NCBI GenBank assembly: GCA_022648685.1
Contig: JALCMW010000009.1
Location: 1-64,000, forward strand
Length of the DNA: 64,000 nt
DNA from: Bacteroidales bacterium
Lineage (GTDB): Bacteria; Bacteroidota; Bacteroidia; Bacteroidales; UBA932
Direction: 5' to 3'
A program made the translations under genes and the position numbers. Each line of letters begins with the position of its first letter. The first letter of the stretch is position 1. Under the pieces are notes generated by a model. The model was given only the letters and a program-made list of their open reading frames with translations, made no database searches and had not been told where the DNA came from. This document shows, in pieces, positions 15,557 to 24,722 of the stretch.

Positions 15557-16075
15557 ATGGACAACTTTATAGCAATAGATTTTGAGACGGCAAACGAATG
15601 TCCTTCTAGTATTTGCAGCATCGGTGCTGTGCTTGTAACCGGAAAACGGAAAGTAAATGAGTTCTACAGCCTCATACATCCCGAACCGGAATATTACAAG
15701 TGGTTCTGCCAAAAAGTACATGGACTTGACTGCAACGATACCGAAAATGCACCAGTCTTCCCGTTCGCATGGGAGGAATTGAAACGGACATTCGGATGCA
15801 TCGACAATCCGGAATGTGGCAATCTGCCTTTTGTAGCCCATAACAGCCATTTTGATGAAGGTTGCCTGAAAGCTGCGTTCAATGTATATAGTATGGACTA
15901 CCCTGACTATGATTTCAAGGATACTCTGTCAGCTTCACGGAAGTTTTTCGGTAAATCAATTGAAAATCATCAACTGCAAACGGTCGCTGCAGCATGCGGT
16001 TATGACCTGACAAACCATCATAACGCACTTGCAGATGCTATTGCATGTGCCTGCATTGCCGTGAAGATTCTTTGA
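15557..16075 (+). CDS. DnaQ-like 3'-5' exonuclease (DEDDh)
   Basis: This 172-residue protein is a single exonuclease domain: FIAIDFETANECPSSICSIG (exo I, DxE), PFVAHNSHFDEGCLKAAF (exo II, HN..FD) and HHNALADAIACA (exo III, HxxAxxD), the DEDDh pattern of the polymerase III epsilon family. It lacks the BRCT, UvrC-like or polymerase domains sometimes fused to this domain in Gram-negatives, so it may act in repair or RNA/DNA end trimming rather than as a replicase subunit. It is a single-gene unit with its own promoter and an upstream dyad, ending before the tRNA-Cys terminator. Confidence 0.88.
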   Translation: MDNFIAIDFETANECPSSICSIGAVLVTGKRKVNEFYSLIHPEPEYYKWFCQKVHGLDCNDTENAPVFPFAWEELKRTFGCIDNPECGNLPFVAHNSHFDEGCLKAAFNVYSMDYPDYDFKDTLSASRKFFGKSIENHQLQTVAAACGYDLTNHHNALADAIACACIAVKIL

Positions 16076-16109
16076 ATTGCCCTTATCCGGGGTTCTCTGG
16101 AACGAGAAA

Positions 16110-16142
16110 AAGACGCCCTGAACATAATGTCCAAGGCGTCTT
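16110..16142 (-). terminator. tRNA-Cys terminator
   Basis: On the minus strand AAGACGCC pairs with GGCGTCTT, with a second GGAC/GTTC helix inside and TTTTTC after it. It starts one base after the tRNA 3' end. Confidence 0.7.
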
Positions 16143-16143
16143 G

Positions 16144-16214
16144 AGGTGCCAAGCAGAATCGAACTGCTGTACTTGGTTTTGCAGACCAATGCCTAACCGC
16201 TCGGCCATAGCACC
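16144..16214 (-). tRNA. tRNA-Cys (GCA)
   Basis: The 71-base minus-strand sequence folds as a cloverleaf. The acceptor stem pairs GGTGCTA with TGGCACC, the D arm has GGCCGAGCGGTTAGGC, the anticodon loop is CTGCAAA with GCA in the centre, and the T arm has AGCAGTTCGATTCTGCT. The CCA end is not encoded, as is usual in Bacteroidota. It forms an isolated unit with a consensus promoter and an intrinsic terminator. Confidence 0.96.
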
Positions 16215-16226
16215 ATTTTCGAGTTG

Positions 16227-16258
16227 CAAATATAGCGAACTTTTGTGCCAATCACAAA
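16227..16258 (-). promoter_or_regulatory. tRNA-Cys promoter
   Basis: On the minus strand TTTG (16255-16258), 20 bases and TATATTTG (16227-16234) form an almost perfect Bacteroidota promoter. The tRNA begins 12 bases beyond it. Confidence 0.7.
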
Positions 16259-16292
16259 AAAATGCCGGATAAAAGCTTTATCATATTAAAAT

Positions 16293-17510
16293 TTATTCCA
16301 CATAAAGAAGCAAACCTTTGAGATATTCACCTTCCGGATGGTATATGTTCACCGCATGGTCAGCAGGCTGATTCAGTCTGTCCAATATCCTTACATTCCT
16401 GCCTGTCTGTGCCGCCGCGGAGAACACGGCAAGGGAAAATGCTTCTTTCGTAACGACCTGCGAGCAGCTGAAAGTGAATATGAAACCGCCGGGAGCTATT
16501 TTAGAAATAGCCGCGGCATTCAAACGCCGGTAAGCCTTCAATGCATTATTCAATGCTCCCCTGTGTTTTGCGAAAGCCGGAGGATCAACTATCATCAAAT
16601 CATATTTGTCATCCGGGGAATCCTTTAGAAAATCCATTGCATCAGAACAATAACTGGTATGCGACAAGGTATCGAAACCATTAAGCCCGACGTTTCTATC
16701 CGCAAGACTTATGGCTTTTGCCGAACTGTCCACAGAATCCACGTGAACAGCACCGTTAGCTAAAGCATAAATTGAGAAGCCTCCGGTATAGCAAAAGAGA
16801 TTCAATATATTACGCCCTTCGGAATACTTCCCTACCAGAGCCCTGCTCTCCCTTTGGTCAAGGAAAAAACCTGTTTTTTGCCCTTCATTCCAATTTACGA
16901 TGAACTTATGTCCGTTCTCGGAAACAATCATTTCATCATCATCGAAACCCTCTTTTTTGTATAAATAGCCGTCAATCAAATCAAGACCAGCCTTGAAAGG
17001 AGCCGTACCTGAACTTTTGTCATAAACAGCCTTCAAGGATTCTCCGTAGATCTTCTTCAAGGCTTCACATATACGAGACTTCGCCCTGAACATCCCGACG
17101 GAATGGGCCTGAAATACACAAACTCCTCCATAGTAATCGATTATAAGTCCCGGAAGACTGTCACCTTCACCATGTACCAATCTGTAGCAGTCTGTAAAGA
17201 CACCTGAAGCAGGTTCCATCCCAGGTGTGTATGCAATTCCGGCTGCAATACGTAATGCTAGTGCCCTGGAAATCATGATCTCATAGAAATCCGGGCTTAG
17301 TGCGTCGGAACAGAAACTAAGTATCCTCACTGCAATCGAGCCTATCTGGTAATGACCGTAAGCAAGAAATTCGCCATCAGAGGAATAAACGCCTACAACA
17401 TCTCCTTCAACCGGATTTCCGGAAATCGAACTTATCGCACCGGAAAACACCCAGGGATGGAACCTTCTTACGGATTCATCCCTTCCTTTTTTTAAAATAA
17501 TTTTAGTCAT
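16293..17510 (-). CDS. Class I SAM-dependent RNA methyltransferase, RlmI-like (PUA plus Rossmann)
   Basis: This 405-residue protein has an N-terminal PUA domain (HPWVFSGAISSISGNPVEGD), a linker domain and a C-terminal Rossmann methyltransferase. It has NILNLFCYTGGFSIYALANG (SAM site), VDSVDSSAKAI, LMIVDPPAFAKHRG (the PPAF motif) and FIFTFSCSQ. The architecture matches RlmI, which makes m5C in 23S rRNA, but Bacteroidota homologues are not always tested, so the target base is uncertain. The C-terminal IYHPEGEYLKGLLLYVE fits the family. The gene start overlaps the end of the RNase D-like gene by 4 bases, so the two are coupled. Confidence 0.87.
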   Translation of the reverse strand: MTKIILKKGRDESVRRFHPWVFSGAISSISGNPVEGDVVGVYSSDGEFLAYGHYQIGSIAVRILSFCSDALSPDFYEIMISRALALRIAAGIAYTPGMEPASGVFTDCYRLVHGEGDSLPGLIIDYYGGVCVFQAHSVGMFRAKSRICEALKKIYGESLKAVYDKSSGTAPFKAGLDLIDGYLYKKEGFDDDEMIVSENGHKFIVNWNEGQKTGFFLDQRESRALVGKYSEGRNILNLFCYTGGFSIYALANGAVHVDSVDSSAKAISLADRNVGLNGFDTLSHTSYCSDAMDFLKDSPDDKYDLMIVDPPAFAKHRGALNNALKAYRRLNAAAISKIAPGGFIFTFSCSQVVTKEAFSLAVFSAAAQTGRNVRILDRLNQPADHAVNIYHPEGEYLKGLLLYVE

Positions 17511-18142
17511 AATTCAACAGCAGGGTTACTATTTATGATTTTCTCCGGGGCCAACGGATGCTTCTCGGAAGCCAACAGGTTCCGGTACATTTCCCTGCAT
17601 ACCCACGCATCGGTAGCCGCATACAATTGCTGCGATCCGGACAGGGAATCGGCTTCCCAATTGGACAACTGCTGTGATTTAGATATCCTGAATCCAAGGA
17701 TAATGGCAGACATCTTTTTTACGCTTTTATCCTTTATTCCATAATCGCAAACTATTTTCTGCAAATCCACAAAAGAATGGGGCTTGAACGGAGCATATCT
17801 CTGCAGTCCTCTCAAATCGTCATTGACGGCAGCTCCCACTTTTATTATCCCTGTATCGGAGAGAAGATTGCAAAGAGATCTGCGCATCCCTGTCTTTTTT
17901 ATTCTGAACAGAAACGCCTTATCGGCACCGGAAAGCTGGAGCAAAGATACTCCGTAATGTGGCTGAGAAGGTGTGAAACAAGGACGGGATTCGGTATCGA
18001 ATCCTATTATCTTCTGCCTTTTAAGATAATTCACCGCCCGGCGGAAAGACAGTCCAAGACTGTCGATAACAAAAATCTTCCCCGGGAAAGCAGCCAGTTC
18101 CATCTTTTCTATCTCTTCCGCACTGATACTATTGATAAACAT
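17507..18142 (-). CDS. RNase D-like 3'-5' exonuclease (DEDDy)
   Basis: This single DEDD exonuclease domain of about 211 residues has KIIGFDTESRPCF (exo I, DxE), GAAVNDDLRGLQRY (exo II) and AATDAWVCREMY (exo III with tyrosine-type spacing). It lacks the HRDC domains of full RNase D, as is common for Bacteroidota members. Likely substrates are structured RNA 3' ends. I chose ATG 18142, which overlaps the end of the DUF4837 gene by 14 bases; an earlier start at 18169 adds residues without family similarity. It is the third gene of the glnN operon and is followed by the methyltransferase. Confidence 0.85.
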   Translation of the reverse strand: MFINSISAEEIEKMELAAFPGKIFVIDSLGLSFRRAVNYLKRQKIIGFDTESRPCFTPSQPHYGVSLLQLSGADKAFLFRIKKTGMRRSLCNLLSDTGIIKVGAAVNDDLRGLQRYAPFKPHSFVDLQKIVCDYGIKDKSVKKMSAIILGFRISKSQQLSNWEADSLSGSQQLYAATDAWVCREMYRNLLASEKHPLAPEKIINSNPAVEL

Positions 18143-19013
18143 AAAAACCGTATATTTTAGGAGCCGCAACTTTCATACTGTCCGAAAAAGCTTTAGTAAC
18201 ATATCTATTACTAAATGGAATCAACTCATAAGTGGCGATTCCGGAAGCGGATGTCCTGGTATATTTGAAATCATATGAAAGATTACCGTCTTCATCATAA
18301 GAATTATCAGGCAATCCCGATGCGGGAACGGTCAAATAACCTTCAGCCTTGGGATAAGCTACATTATGCGTAAACATATTCCTTTGTCTCATGATATGGT
18401 AGCATTCGGAAACGGCAGATTCGGACGAGTCTTTTACGGATATGACTGGAATCTTGCCTCCTGCAGACTCAAAAAGGACTTGAACGTCATCATAACCGAA
18501 TTTTGACATAAGCGGCGAAGTCAGAATAATAATTTTCGCCCCGGGTTTGGTATATGATTTTTTTCTATCATACGGGCTTACGGCACACTTGGTATCCAAT
18601 GACGCCAAGGTTTCCCTGACAGTCAATTCCCGAAGAAATTTATAATTGCCTTTCGCGACATATCCCGAATACGGAGCATTTGCAAAATCATATACTGAGA
18701 CGATATTCTCTCCGGCGAAATCGGGAAGGCCATCGCTTCTTGAACGGCCGTCAACGTTGTCGAAGACATCGCTTTCCATGAATTCTTCTGATACTTTCAT
18801 ACATTCGTAAGGATCCCCTATTATCGCTATGCAACCCGAAACATCAGACGGATCATATGATGATACAAGACGGTATCCAGCGGATGTAGTGTCGGCCATC
18901 ATATCTCTGACTAAGGACACAGCTAAAAAACCTGACGGTTTTCGTCTGGCACAAGACGTGACAGATAAAATCGTCAGGGCAATAAAAATATAAAACAAAT
19001 GTTTTTTCTTCAC
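18129..19013 (-). CDS. DUF4837 family lipoprotein
   Basis: This 294-residue protein has a lipoprotein signal, LFYIFIALTILSVTSC, with the acylated cysteine following VTS. The mature part is of the DUF4837 type found in Bacteroidota, with no enzymatic motif that I recognise. It probably sits on the periplasmic or outer-membrane side. The gene begins 9 bases after glnN and overlaps the next gene, so it belongs to that operon. A link with nitrogen metabolism would be guesswork. Confidence 0.75.
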   Translation of the reverse strand: MKKKHLFYIFIALTILSVTSCARRKPSGFLAVSLVRDMMADTTSAGYRLVSSYDPSDVSGCIAIIGDPYECMKVSEEFMESDVFDNVDGRSRSDGLPDFAGENIVSVYDFANAPYSGYVAKGNYKFLRELTVRETLASLDTKCAVSPYDRKKSYTKPGAKIIILTSPLMSKFGYDDVQVLFESAGGKIPVISVKDSSESAVSECYHIMRQRNMFTHNVAYPKAEGYLTVPASGLPDNSYDEDGNLSYDFKYTRTSASGIATYELIPFSNRYVTKAFSDSMKVAAPKIYGFYVYQ

Positions 19014-19022
19014 AATAAACTG

Positions 19023-21197
19023 TTAAAAGAATAATAGTTCACGATATTTAGGCAATGGCCATAACTCGTCATCGACAAGCATCTCCAAATGATCGGCACT
19101 GTTTCTGACTTTTGCCATCTGATCCTGAACATCCCTTGAGTAAACTTTTGCCCGTTCCGAAATGCTTTCTATGACATTGGCCTTTTTGCGGGCCTCGACC
19201 AGAGATTCGACATCTGAAGAAAGGCTGTTTACATATGAAGATATCTTCTTGTAGGTATCGATATCGGACTTGCAGATATCGGCATATTCATTCCCGAAAA
19301 CTTCTTTAGCACCTTTTATACTCTGCATGAGTATATTTTGATAGGTCACCGAAGCGGGAATCACATGGTTCAGGCAGATATCACCCATGACGCGTGCTTC
19401 TATCTGGAGTTTCTTGACGTATGTTTCATTCAAAACCTCGTAACGGGAAGAAATCTCGGCACTTGTCAGTACTCCCAGGTTTTCGAATAAAGATATCGTT
19501 TCCTTGTCTTTGTATATGTCGAATGCATCCGGGACGTTGGTAACAGCTTTTATTCCTCTTTTGGCAGCTTCTTCCTGCCATTCACGGCTATAGCCGTTCC
19601 CTTCGAACATAATGCTCTTGGCATCAATAATGAAATTGCGGACGACATCCATTATCGCGTCGCTTCTGCTTTCCCCTTTTGCCTCCAGGGCGTCAACCTC
19701 AGACTTGAATTTCTTAAGGCTTTCGGCTACTATGGAATTTATCACGAAAGCGGCACCGGCCACATTCATTGATGAACCGACTGCACGGAATTCAAAACGA
19801 TTTCCGGTAAAAGCGAACGGAGAAGTCCTGTTCCTGTCGGTATTGTCGGGAAAAATTTCTGGTACTGATGCAACTATCTTTATGGATTCCTTTATTGCTT
19901 TGTCCTTTGGAAGGCACTTGGTCTTGATGATGGAATCGAATACTTTCGACAATGTGGATCCGGAAAATACGGACATTATGGCAGGAGGTGCCTCATGTCC
20001 TCCGAGTCTGTAGGAATTGCTCAAAGTGCAGACCGAAGTCATCAACAGGAAATGATAGTCATGGACGGCCTTCAGGACCGATGAGTAGAAAGCAAGGAAC
20101 TGCATGGTCTGAGCCGTAGTCTTTCCTGGGGAAAGGAGATTCACATTCGAATCCGTACGCATGGACCAATTGCAATGTTTGCCGCTACCGTTTACACCGT
20201 CGAAAGGTTTTTCGTGAAACAAAACCTTAAGATGATGTTTCTCCGAAACTTTCTGCATTACAATCATCAGCAGCATATTCTGATCGATTGCCTTGGTAGC
20301 TTCGCAAAAAACCGGAGCGCATTCGAACTGATTCGGCGCAACCTCATTATGTCTGGTTTCAAGTTGGATGCCAAGCTTGTAGGCTTCGGTTTCGAAATCT
20401 TTCATAAAAGCCTCGACTCTAGAGGGAATGGCACCGAAGTAATGATCCGAAAGCTGTTGATCCTTAGCCGCGGTATGGCCTATCACGGTCCTGTCGCAAA
20501 GGACAAGATCCGGTCTTGCATTGTAAAGAGCCTCGTCTACAACGAAATACTCCTGTTCGAGACCGAGATTGACTGATACGGATTTTACCGAGGGATCAAA
20601 AAGATTTGCAACGGCCGTAGCGGAATTGCTTAAAGCCTGCAAAGATTTGAGATTAGGCACTTTCATATCCAGTGCCTCACCTGTATACGAAACGAATACC
20701 GAAGGTATGCACAATGTTTCGTCAAGAATGAAAACCGGGGACGAAGGATCCCAGGCCGAATAGCCGCGGGCCTCAAAAGTGTTTCGAAGACCGCCATTAG
20801 GAAAGCTGGAAGCATCCGGTTCCTGCTGGACAAGAGCACTGCCGCTGAATTTCTCGAACGCCTGTCCGTCTTTCACGGAAACGAAAGCTTCGTGTTTTTC
20901 CGCAGTGGCACCGGTCAAGGGCTGGAAAATATGGGTGTAATGAGTTGCACCTCTTTCTATAGCCCAGTTTTTCATTCCCGATGCAATTTCATTTGCAACG
21001 GAACGATCAATCTTCGTACCTTTTTCCACAGCGGACAGCACGGCTTCATATGCAGGCTGGGACATGTACCTCCTCATTATTTTCTGGTCGAAAACGTTCT
21101 GACCGAAATAAGAGGAAACCGGTCCCTTTTCAACGAAGAAACGCTCACTCATGTGGGTTGCAGCTTCGTTCAATGCTCTTTGCCTAAATGTTGCCAT
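19023..21197 (-). CDS. glnN: Glutamine synthetase type III (GSIII)
   Basis: This 724-residue enzyme is far longer than GSI or GSII and has the GSIII blocks: VSVNLGLEQEYFVVD, ETRHNEVAPNQFECAP, FDGVNGSGKHCNWSM and NRTSPFAFTGNRFEFRAVGS. It condenses ammonia and glutamate with ATP, usually as a double-hexamer in cytosol. GSIII is the principal ammonia-assimilating synthetase in many gut Bacteroidales. Regulation is usually transcriptional by nitrogen. No adenylylation system is seen nearby. A TATCTTTG promoter lies 31 bases upstream, and DUF4837, exonuclease and methyltransferase genes follow. Confidence 0.97.
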   Translation of the reverse strand: MATFRQRALNEAATHMSERFFVEKGPVSSYFGQNVFDQKIMRRYMSQPAYEAVLSAVEKGTKIDRSVANEIASGMKNWAIERGATHYTHIFQPLTGATAEKHEAFVSVKDGQAFEKFSGSALVQQEPDASSFPNGGLRNTFEARGYSAWDPSSPVFILDETLCIPSVFVSYTGEALDMKVPNLKSLQALSNSATAVANLFDPSVKSVSVNLGLEQEYFVVDEALYNARPDLVLCDRTVIGHTAAKDQQLSDHYFGAIPSRVEAFMKDFETEAYKLGIQLETRHNEVAPNQFECAPVFCEATKAIDQNMLLMIVMQKVSEKHHLKVLFHEKPFDGVNGSGKHCNWSMRTDSNVNLLSPGKTTAQTMQFLAFYSSVLKAVHDYHFLLMTSVCTLSNSYRLGGHEAPPAIMSVFSGSTLSKVFDSIIKTKCLPKDKAIKESIKIVASVPEIFPDNTDRNRTSPFAFTGNRFEFRAVGSSMNVAGAAFVINSIVAESLKKFKSEVDALEAKGESRSDAIMDVVRNFIIDAKSIMFEGNGYSREWQEEAAKRGIKAVTNVPDAFDIYKDKETISLFENLGVLTSAEISSRYEVLNETYVKKLQIEARVMGDICLNHVIPASVTYQNILMQSIKGAKEVFGNEYADICKSDIDTYKKISSYVNSLSSDVESLVEARKKANVIESISERAKVYSRDVQDQMAKVRNSADHLEMLVDDELWPLPKYRELLFF

Positions 21198-21227
21198 AAT
21201 GATACTGTTTTATTTGTTAGACGCTGA

Positions 21228-21235
21228 CAAAGATA
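21228..21235 (-). promoter_or_regulatory. glnN operon promoter, -7 box
   Basis: On the minus strand TATCTTTG lies 31 bases before the glnN ATG, an exact TAnnTTTG match. Confidence 0.6.
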
Positions 21236-21247
21236 AAAAAATATCAT

Positions 21248-21255
21248 TACCTTTG
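21248..21255 (+). promoter_or_regulatory. Aminotransferase promoter, -7 box
   Basis: TACCTTTG lies 39 bases before the ATG at 21295. It is divergent to the glnN promoter, with only 12 bases between the two boxes. Confidence 0.55.
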
Positions 21256-21294
21256 CGTGATTACATCTAAAAAAATCGTTTAAAATTTTAAGTA

Positions 21295-22497
21295 ATGGCT
21301 AATATTTCACAAAAAGCAGGAATGATGCCAGCATCAGCCATCAGGAAATTGGTGCCGCTTGCCGACAAAGCGTCTTCGAAGGGCATTAAAGTTTATCACC
21401 TGAACGTCGGCCAACCCGACATCAAATCCCCTGCCTGTGCTCTTGAAGCGGTGGCAAAAAATGGATTGGATCATGTTTCATATTCCAATTCGGCAGGACT
21501 GAAAGAACTTAGGGAAGGTCTGGTGGAGAAATACTATAAAAAGATAGGTATAAATATTAGCCTGCCCGAAATATTGGTAACCGTAGCCGGAAGCGAGGCT
21601 CTTAACATGGCTTTGCAGATTACTTGCGACGAAGGTGACGAAGTGATTGTGATGGAACCCTTCTACACGAATTACAATACTTTCGCTTTCATGAACGGCA
21701 TTACATTAAAAGCTGTTTCCACCGACATAAGAGACGGATTCAACGTTCCGTCCATGAAAGATTTCGAAAAGCTCATTACTCCAAGGACCAAAGCTATTCT
21801 GATAAGTAATCCCGGCAATCCCACAGGCACGCTTTACGGCAAGGAAAAGATGCTTGCATTAGGCGAAATAGCAAAAAAACACGATTTGTTTTTGATTTCC
21901 GATGAAGTGTACAGGGAATTCTGCTACACCGACGATCCGCATTTCTCCGCCATGAACATCCACGGACTTGAACAAAATGTGATACTTGTTGACTCTGTTT
22001 CAAAACGCTACAATCTTTGCGGTGCAAGAATTGGCGTAATAATATCCCACAATACCGAAGTCATGAAAGCGGCAATGAAATACGCACAGGCTCGTCTTTG
22101 TCCTCCTGTATTCGGTCAGATAGCGACAATAGGGGCATTGGACACTCCGGCTTCGTATTTCAGGGAAGTAAGAAATGAATATATCGAAAGGCGCAATTTC
22201 ATGGTGGATACTCTCAACAAGATGGAAGGTGTGTATTCCCCGCTTCCCATGGGGGCATTCTATACGGTAGCCGAACTGCCTGTGGACAATGCCGAGACAT
22301 TCGCCCGCTGGATGCTGGAAGAATTCAACATAGATAACGAAACGACTATGATAACACCGGCCGCATCATTCTACAAGACGCCGGGTAAAGGCATCAACCA
22401 TGCAAGACTTGCATACGTGCTTGAAATACCTGAAATGAAAAAAGCTCTCCACATATTGGAAGAAGGACTGAAAGCCTATCCCGGAAGGACGGTCTGA
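21295..22497 (+). CDS. PLP-dependent aminotransferase, class I/II
   Basis: This 400-residue fold type I aminotransferase has HLNVGQPDIKSP, SYSNSAGLKELREGL, LISNPGNPTGTLYGKEKM and the PLP-lysine motif VDSVSKRYNLCGARIG, plus an arginine near the C-terminus (INHARLAY) that could bind the carboxylate. It belongs to the aspartate/aromatic aminotransferase superfamily; the amino donor cannot be settled from sequence. It is divergent from glutamine synthetase, which hints at, but does not prove, a role in glutamate-linked nitrogen flow. Its last 22 bases overlap the 3' end of the convergent phosphoesterase gene. Confidence 0.87.
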   Translation: MANISQKAGMMPASAIRKLVPLADKASSKGIKVYHLNVGQPDIKSPACALEAVAKNGLDHVSYSNSAGLKELREGLVEKYYKKIGINISLPEILVTVAGSEALNMALQITCDEGDEVIVMEPFYTNYNTFAFMNGITLKAVSTDIRDGFNVPSMKDFEKLITPRTKAILISNPGNPTGTLYGKEKMLALGEIAKKHDLFLISDEVYREFCYTDDPHFSAMNIHGLEQNVILVDSVSKRYNLCGARIGVIISHNTEVMKAAMKYAQARLCPPVFGQIATIGALDTPASYFREVRNEYIERRNFMVDTLNKMEGVYSPLPMGAFYTVAELPVDNAETFARWMLEEFNIDNETTMITPAASFYKTPGKGINHARLAYVLEIPEMKKALHILEEGLKAYPGRTV

Positions 22498-23504
22498 CCA
22501 CTTTCCGATGATGATAATGTGATCAGGGTTATCTCCGGAGGTGTTCCGACTCTTATAGGAAGAGCGGTCTCCCCCAGCCCGATATTAACATAAAGATATT
22601 GCAATATCCCGCCGTCAGCAGCATTGGCTTTGCCGACGGGATATTTATATAATCCCCTGTAACTCTTGAAAATATATCTGGAAGGGCACCATCCGAACAG
22701 AGAAAACTGCATGGCATGGGTATGGCCCGAAAGAGTCAGGTCGATATCATAATTCCCGGCCACTTCGTTATCCCAATGGGAAGGATCATGGGTAAGAAGG
22801 ATCTTAAAACCGTCCGCAGTCCCTTTCATGGCCTTGCGCAAATCGCCGTAAGACTTGAAATACCTGGAAGCGGAAATATTCTCCACACCAATGACGGAAA
22901 TGGAATCTTCACCTCTTAAAATACTGTAATTCTCGTTCAGAAGGAGTCTGAAGCCCATTCTCCTTTCACTATTTATAACATTAGAAAGGGATTCCAGCCG
23001 GTCTTCTTCCGAGGCGAACTTACCATAAAAACAATAATCATGATTTCCCAATATTGAAATTACTCCTTCAGGGGCATGAAGGGACGAAAGGATTTTTTCA
23101 AATCCGCGTATTTCCCTGCTGTCCGCGGTCACCAGATCCCCGGTAAACATTATTACATCCGGTTTCAAAGAATCCACGGCGGCAACAATTTTTGCCAATT
23201 GCCTTTTCCTGTGAGCGAACGAACGCAGATGGATATCCGATATCTGGACGATTTTGTACCCTTCGAAGCCGGAGGGGACCCTTTCGGATACAATCTTTAT
23301 TTTATTTATCGAATACCTGTTCCTTCCGACGAAATATCCCCATCCGAAAAGGAACAACGGGATGAGCAGACCAAATAAACCATATAAGAAAACACGTGAA
23401 AATGAACGGCCGAACAAGGCTGCCGCCGCACTGCACAAAAGATCGGCTATCAAAATAACCAGAAACAATATTAGCAAAAATGCCAGGGAAACTTTGAACT
23501 CCAT
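22476..23504 (-). CDS. Membrane-anchored metallophosphoesterase
   Basis: This 342-residue protein has two or more N-terminal transmembrane segments (about residues 5-65) followed by a calcineurin-like phosphoesterase. The metal motifs are QISDIHLRSF (DxH), FTGDLVTADS (GD), ILGNHDYCF (GNHD), LLTHDPSHW and LSGHTHAMQF (GHxH). Similar proteins such as YkuE and YaeI act on membrane lipids or nucleotide-lipids at the membrane surface. The substrate is unknown. It is a single gene, convergent to and overlapping the aminotransferase by 22 bases, and divergent from glycerate kinase. Confidence 0.87.
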   Translation of the reverse strand: MEFKVSLAFLLILFLVILIADLLCSAAAALFGRSFSRVFLYGLFGLLIPLFLFGWGYFVGRNRYSINKIKIVSERVPSGFEGYKIVQISDIHLRSFAHRKRQLAKIVAAVDSLKPDVIMFTGDLVTADSREIRGFEKILSSLHAPEGVISILGNHDYCFYGKFASEEDRLESLSNVINSERRMGFRLLLNENYSILRGEDSISVIGVENISASRYFKSYGDLRKAMKGTADGFKILLTHDPSHWDNEVAGNYDIDLTLSGHTHAMQFSLFGWCPSRYIFKSYRGLYKYPVGKANAADGGILQYLYVNIGLGETALPIRVGTPPEITLITLSSSESGQTVLPG

Positions 23505-23574
23505 CGATACTTTCTTTAAAAATACTCAATAATATTCATAATATGTAGGTATTGATAAAAAAAATCCGAAATGA

Positions 23575-23582
23575 TAACTTTG
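23575..23582 (+). promoter_or_regulatory. Glycerate kinase promoter, -7 box
   Basis: TAACTTTG matches TAnnTTTG. A TTG at 23552-23554 is 20 bases upstream and could serve as the -33 element. The ATG is at 23602. Confidence 0.55.
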
Positions 23583-23601
23583 CCGTTATAAAAATCATTC
23601 G

Positions 23602-24720
23602 ATGAATATCATTCTTGCGATAGATTCTTTCAAAGGCTGTTTAAGTTCCGAAGAAGCCGGAAAAGCAGCCTCGAAAGCTTTTTCAACGGACGATAAAATC
23701 TCGCAGATCATCATTTCCGACGGTGGTGAAGGATTCACCGATGCCGTTATGAAAGCACTTGGAGGGCATCTCAGAAGCACTTCAGTCCAAGATCCCTTGG
23801 GAAGGAGAATTTCAGCTTCATACGCAATCACCGGCAACGGAAGTACGGCAATTATAGAAACGGCAGCGGCCGGAGGATTGGGACTGTTGAAGCAAAGTGA
23901 AAGGAATCCATTGAAAACCACATCTTTCGGAACGGGAATGCTGATTGCGGACGCTTTGGATTCCGGGGCGGAAAATATCTACCTGGGACTAGGAGGCAGC
24001 GCTACAAATGATGCCGGAACTGGACTTTTACAGGCATTGGGATATCGTTTCATTTCGCCGGATGGAATAATTCTTCATAAAGGGAATACGGTATTAAGCA
24101 GGATCTGCGGGATTGATGGTTCCAGAAAGCATCCTGGACTATCAAATTGCAGAATCTCAGGATTTTATGACGTCAACGTACCTTTTTACGGCAAAGGCGG
24201 GGCAACATATATGTTTTCAAGCCAGAAAGGGGCCGGAAAAGCGGATTCGGAAGCTTTGGAACGATGGATGACAGAAATATGCGCCTTATATTCGAGGTAC
24301 TCGGGAATCGGAATAAAGAATACGGAAGGCTCTGGAGCAGCGGGTGGAATAGGAGGAGCATTGACCGGAATACTTAATGCGGATATGAAGAAAGGTATAG
24401 ATAAGATATTGGATATAAACGATTTCGACGGCATGGTAAAGAATTGCGATTTTGTCGTTACCGGAGAAGGGAAGGCAGATATCCAAACGCTTCAGGGAAA
24501 AGCGCCCAAAGGAATTCTGGACAGAACGAGGGAAATGAATCGCAATACCAAAATAATTCTTCTTGCAGGCACTATCGAAAACGGGAAAGAGCTCTATGAG
24601 GCCGGATTCGATACGATAATACAAGTAACCCCCGGAAAGATGCCGCTGACGGAAGCCCTTGACAAAAGAACGGCGGAAAATAACATTACCAAAGCTTTAT
24701 CAGACTATTTTAATTTATAG
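23602..24720 (+). CDS. Glycerate kinase (GlxK/GarK type)
   Basis: This 372-residue type I (GarK-like) glycerate kinase starts MNIILAIDSFKGCLSSEEAG. It contains ISDGGEGFTDAV, NIYLGLGGSATNDAGTGLLQ, GSGAAGGIGGAL and FVVTGEGKADIQTLQGKAP, all characteristic. It phosphorylates D-glycerate, usually to 2-phosphoglycerate, which enters glycolysis. Length is normal. It is followed 2 bases later by a cation diffusion facilitator, probably on the same transcript, though the two have no obvious shared role. It is cytosolic. Confidence 0.93.
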   Translation: MNIILAIDSFKGCLSSEEAGKAASKAFSTDDKISQIIISDGGEGFTDAVMKALGGHLRSTSVQDPLGRRISASYAITGNGSTAIIETAAAGGLGLLKQSERNPLKTTSFGTGMLIADALDSGAENIYLGLGGSATNDAGTGLLQALGYRFISPDGIILHKGNTVLSRICGIDGSRKHPGLSNCRISGFYDVNVPFYGKGGATYMFSSQKGAGKADSEALERWMTEICALYSRYSGIGIKNTEGSGAAGGIGGALTGILNADMKKGIDKILDINDFDGMVKNCDFVVTGEGKADIQTLQGKAPKGILDRTREMNRNTKIILLAGTIENGKELYEAGFDTIIQVTPGKMPLTEALDKRTAENNITKALSDYFNL

Positions 24721-24722
24721 AA

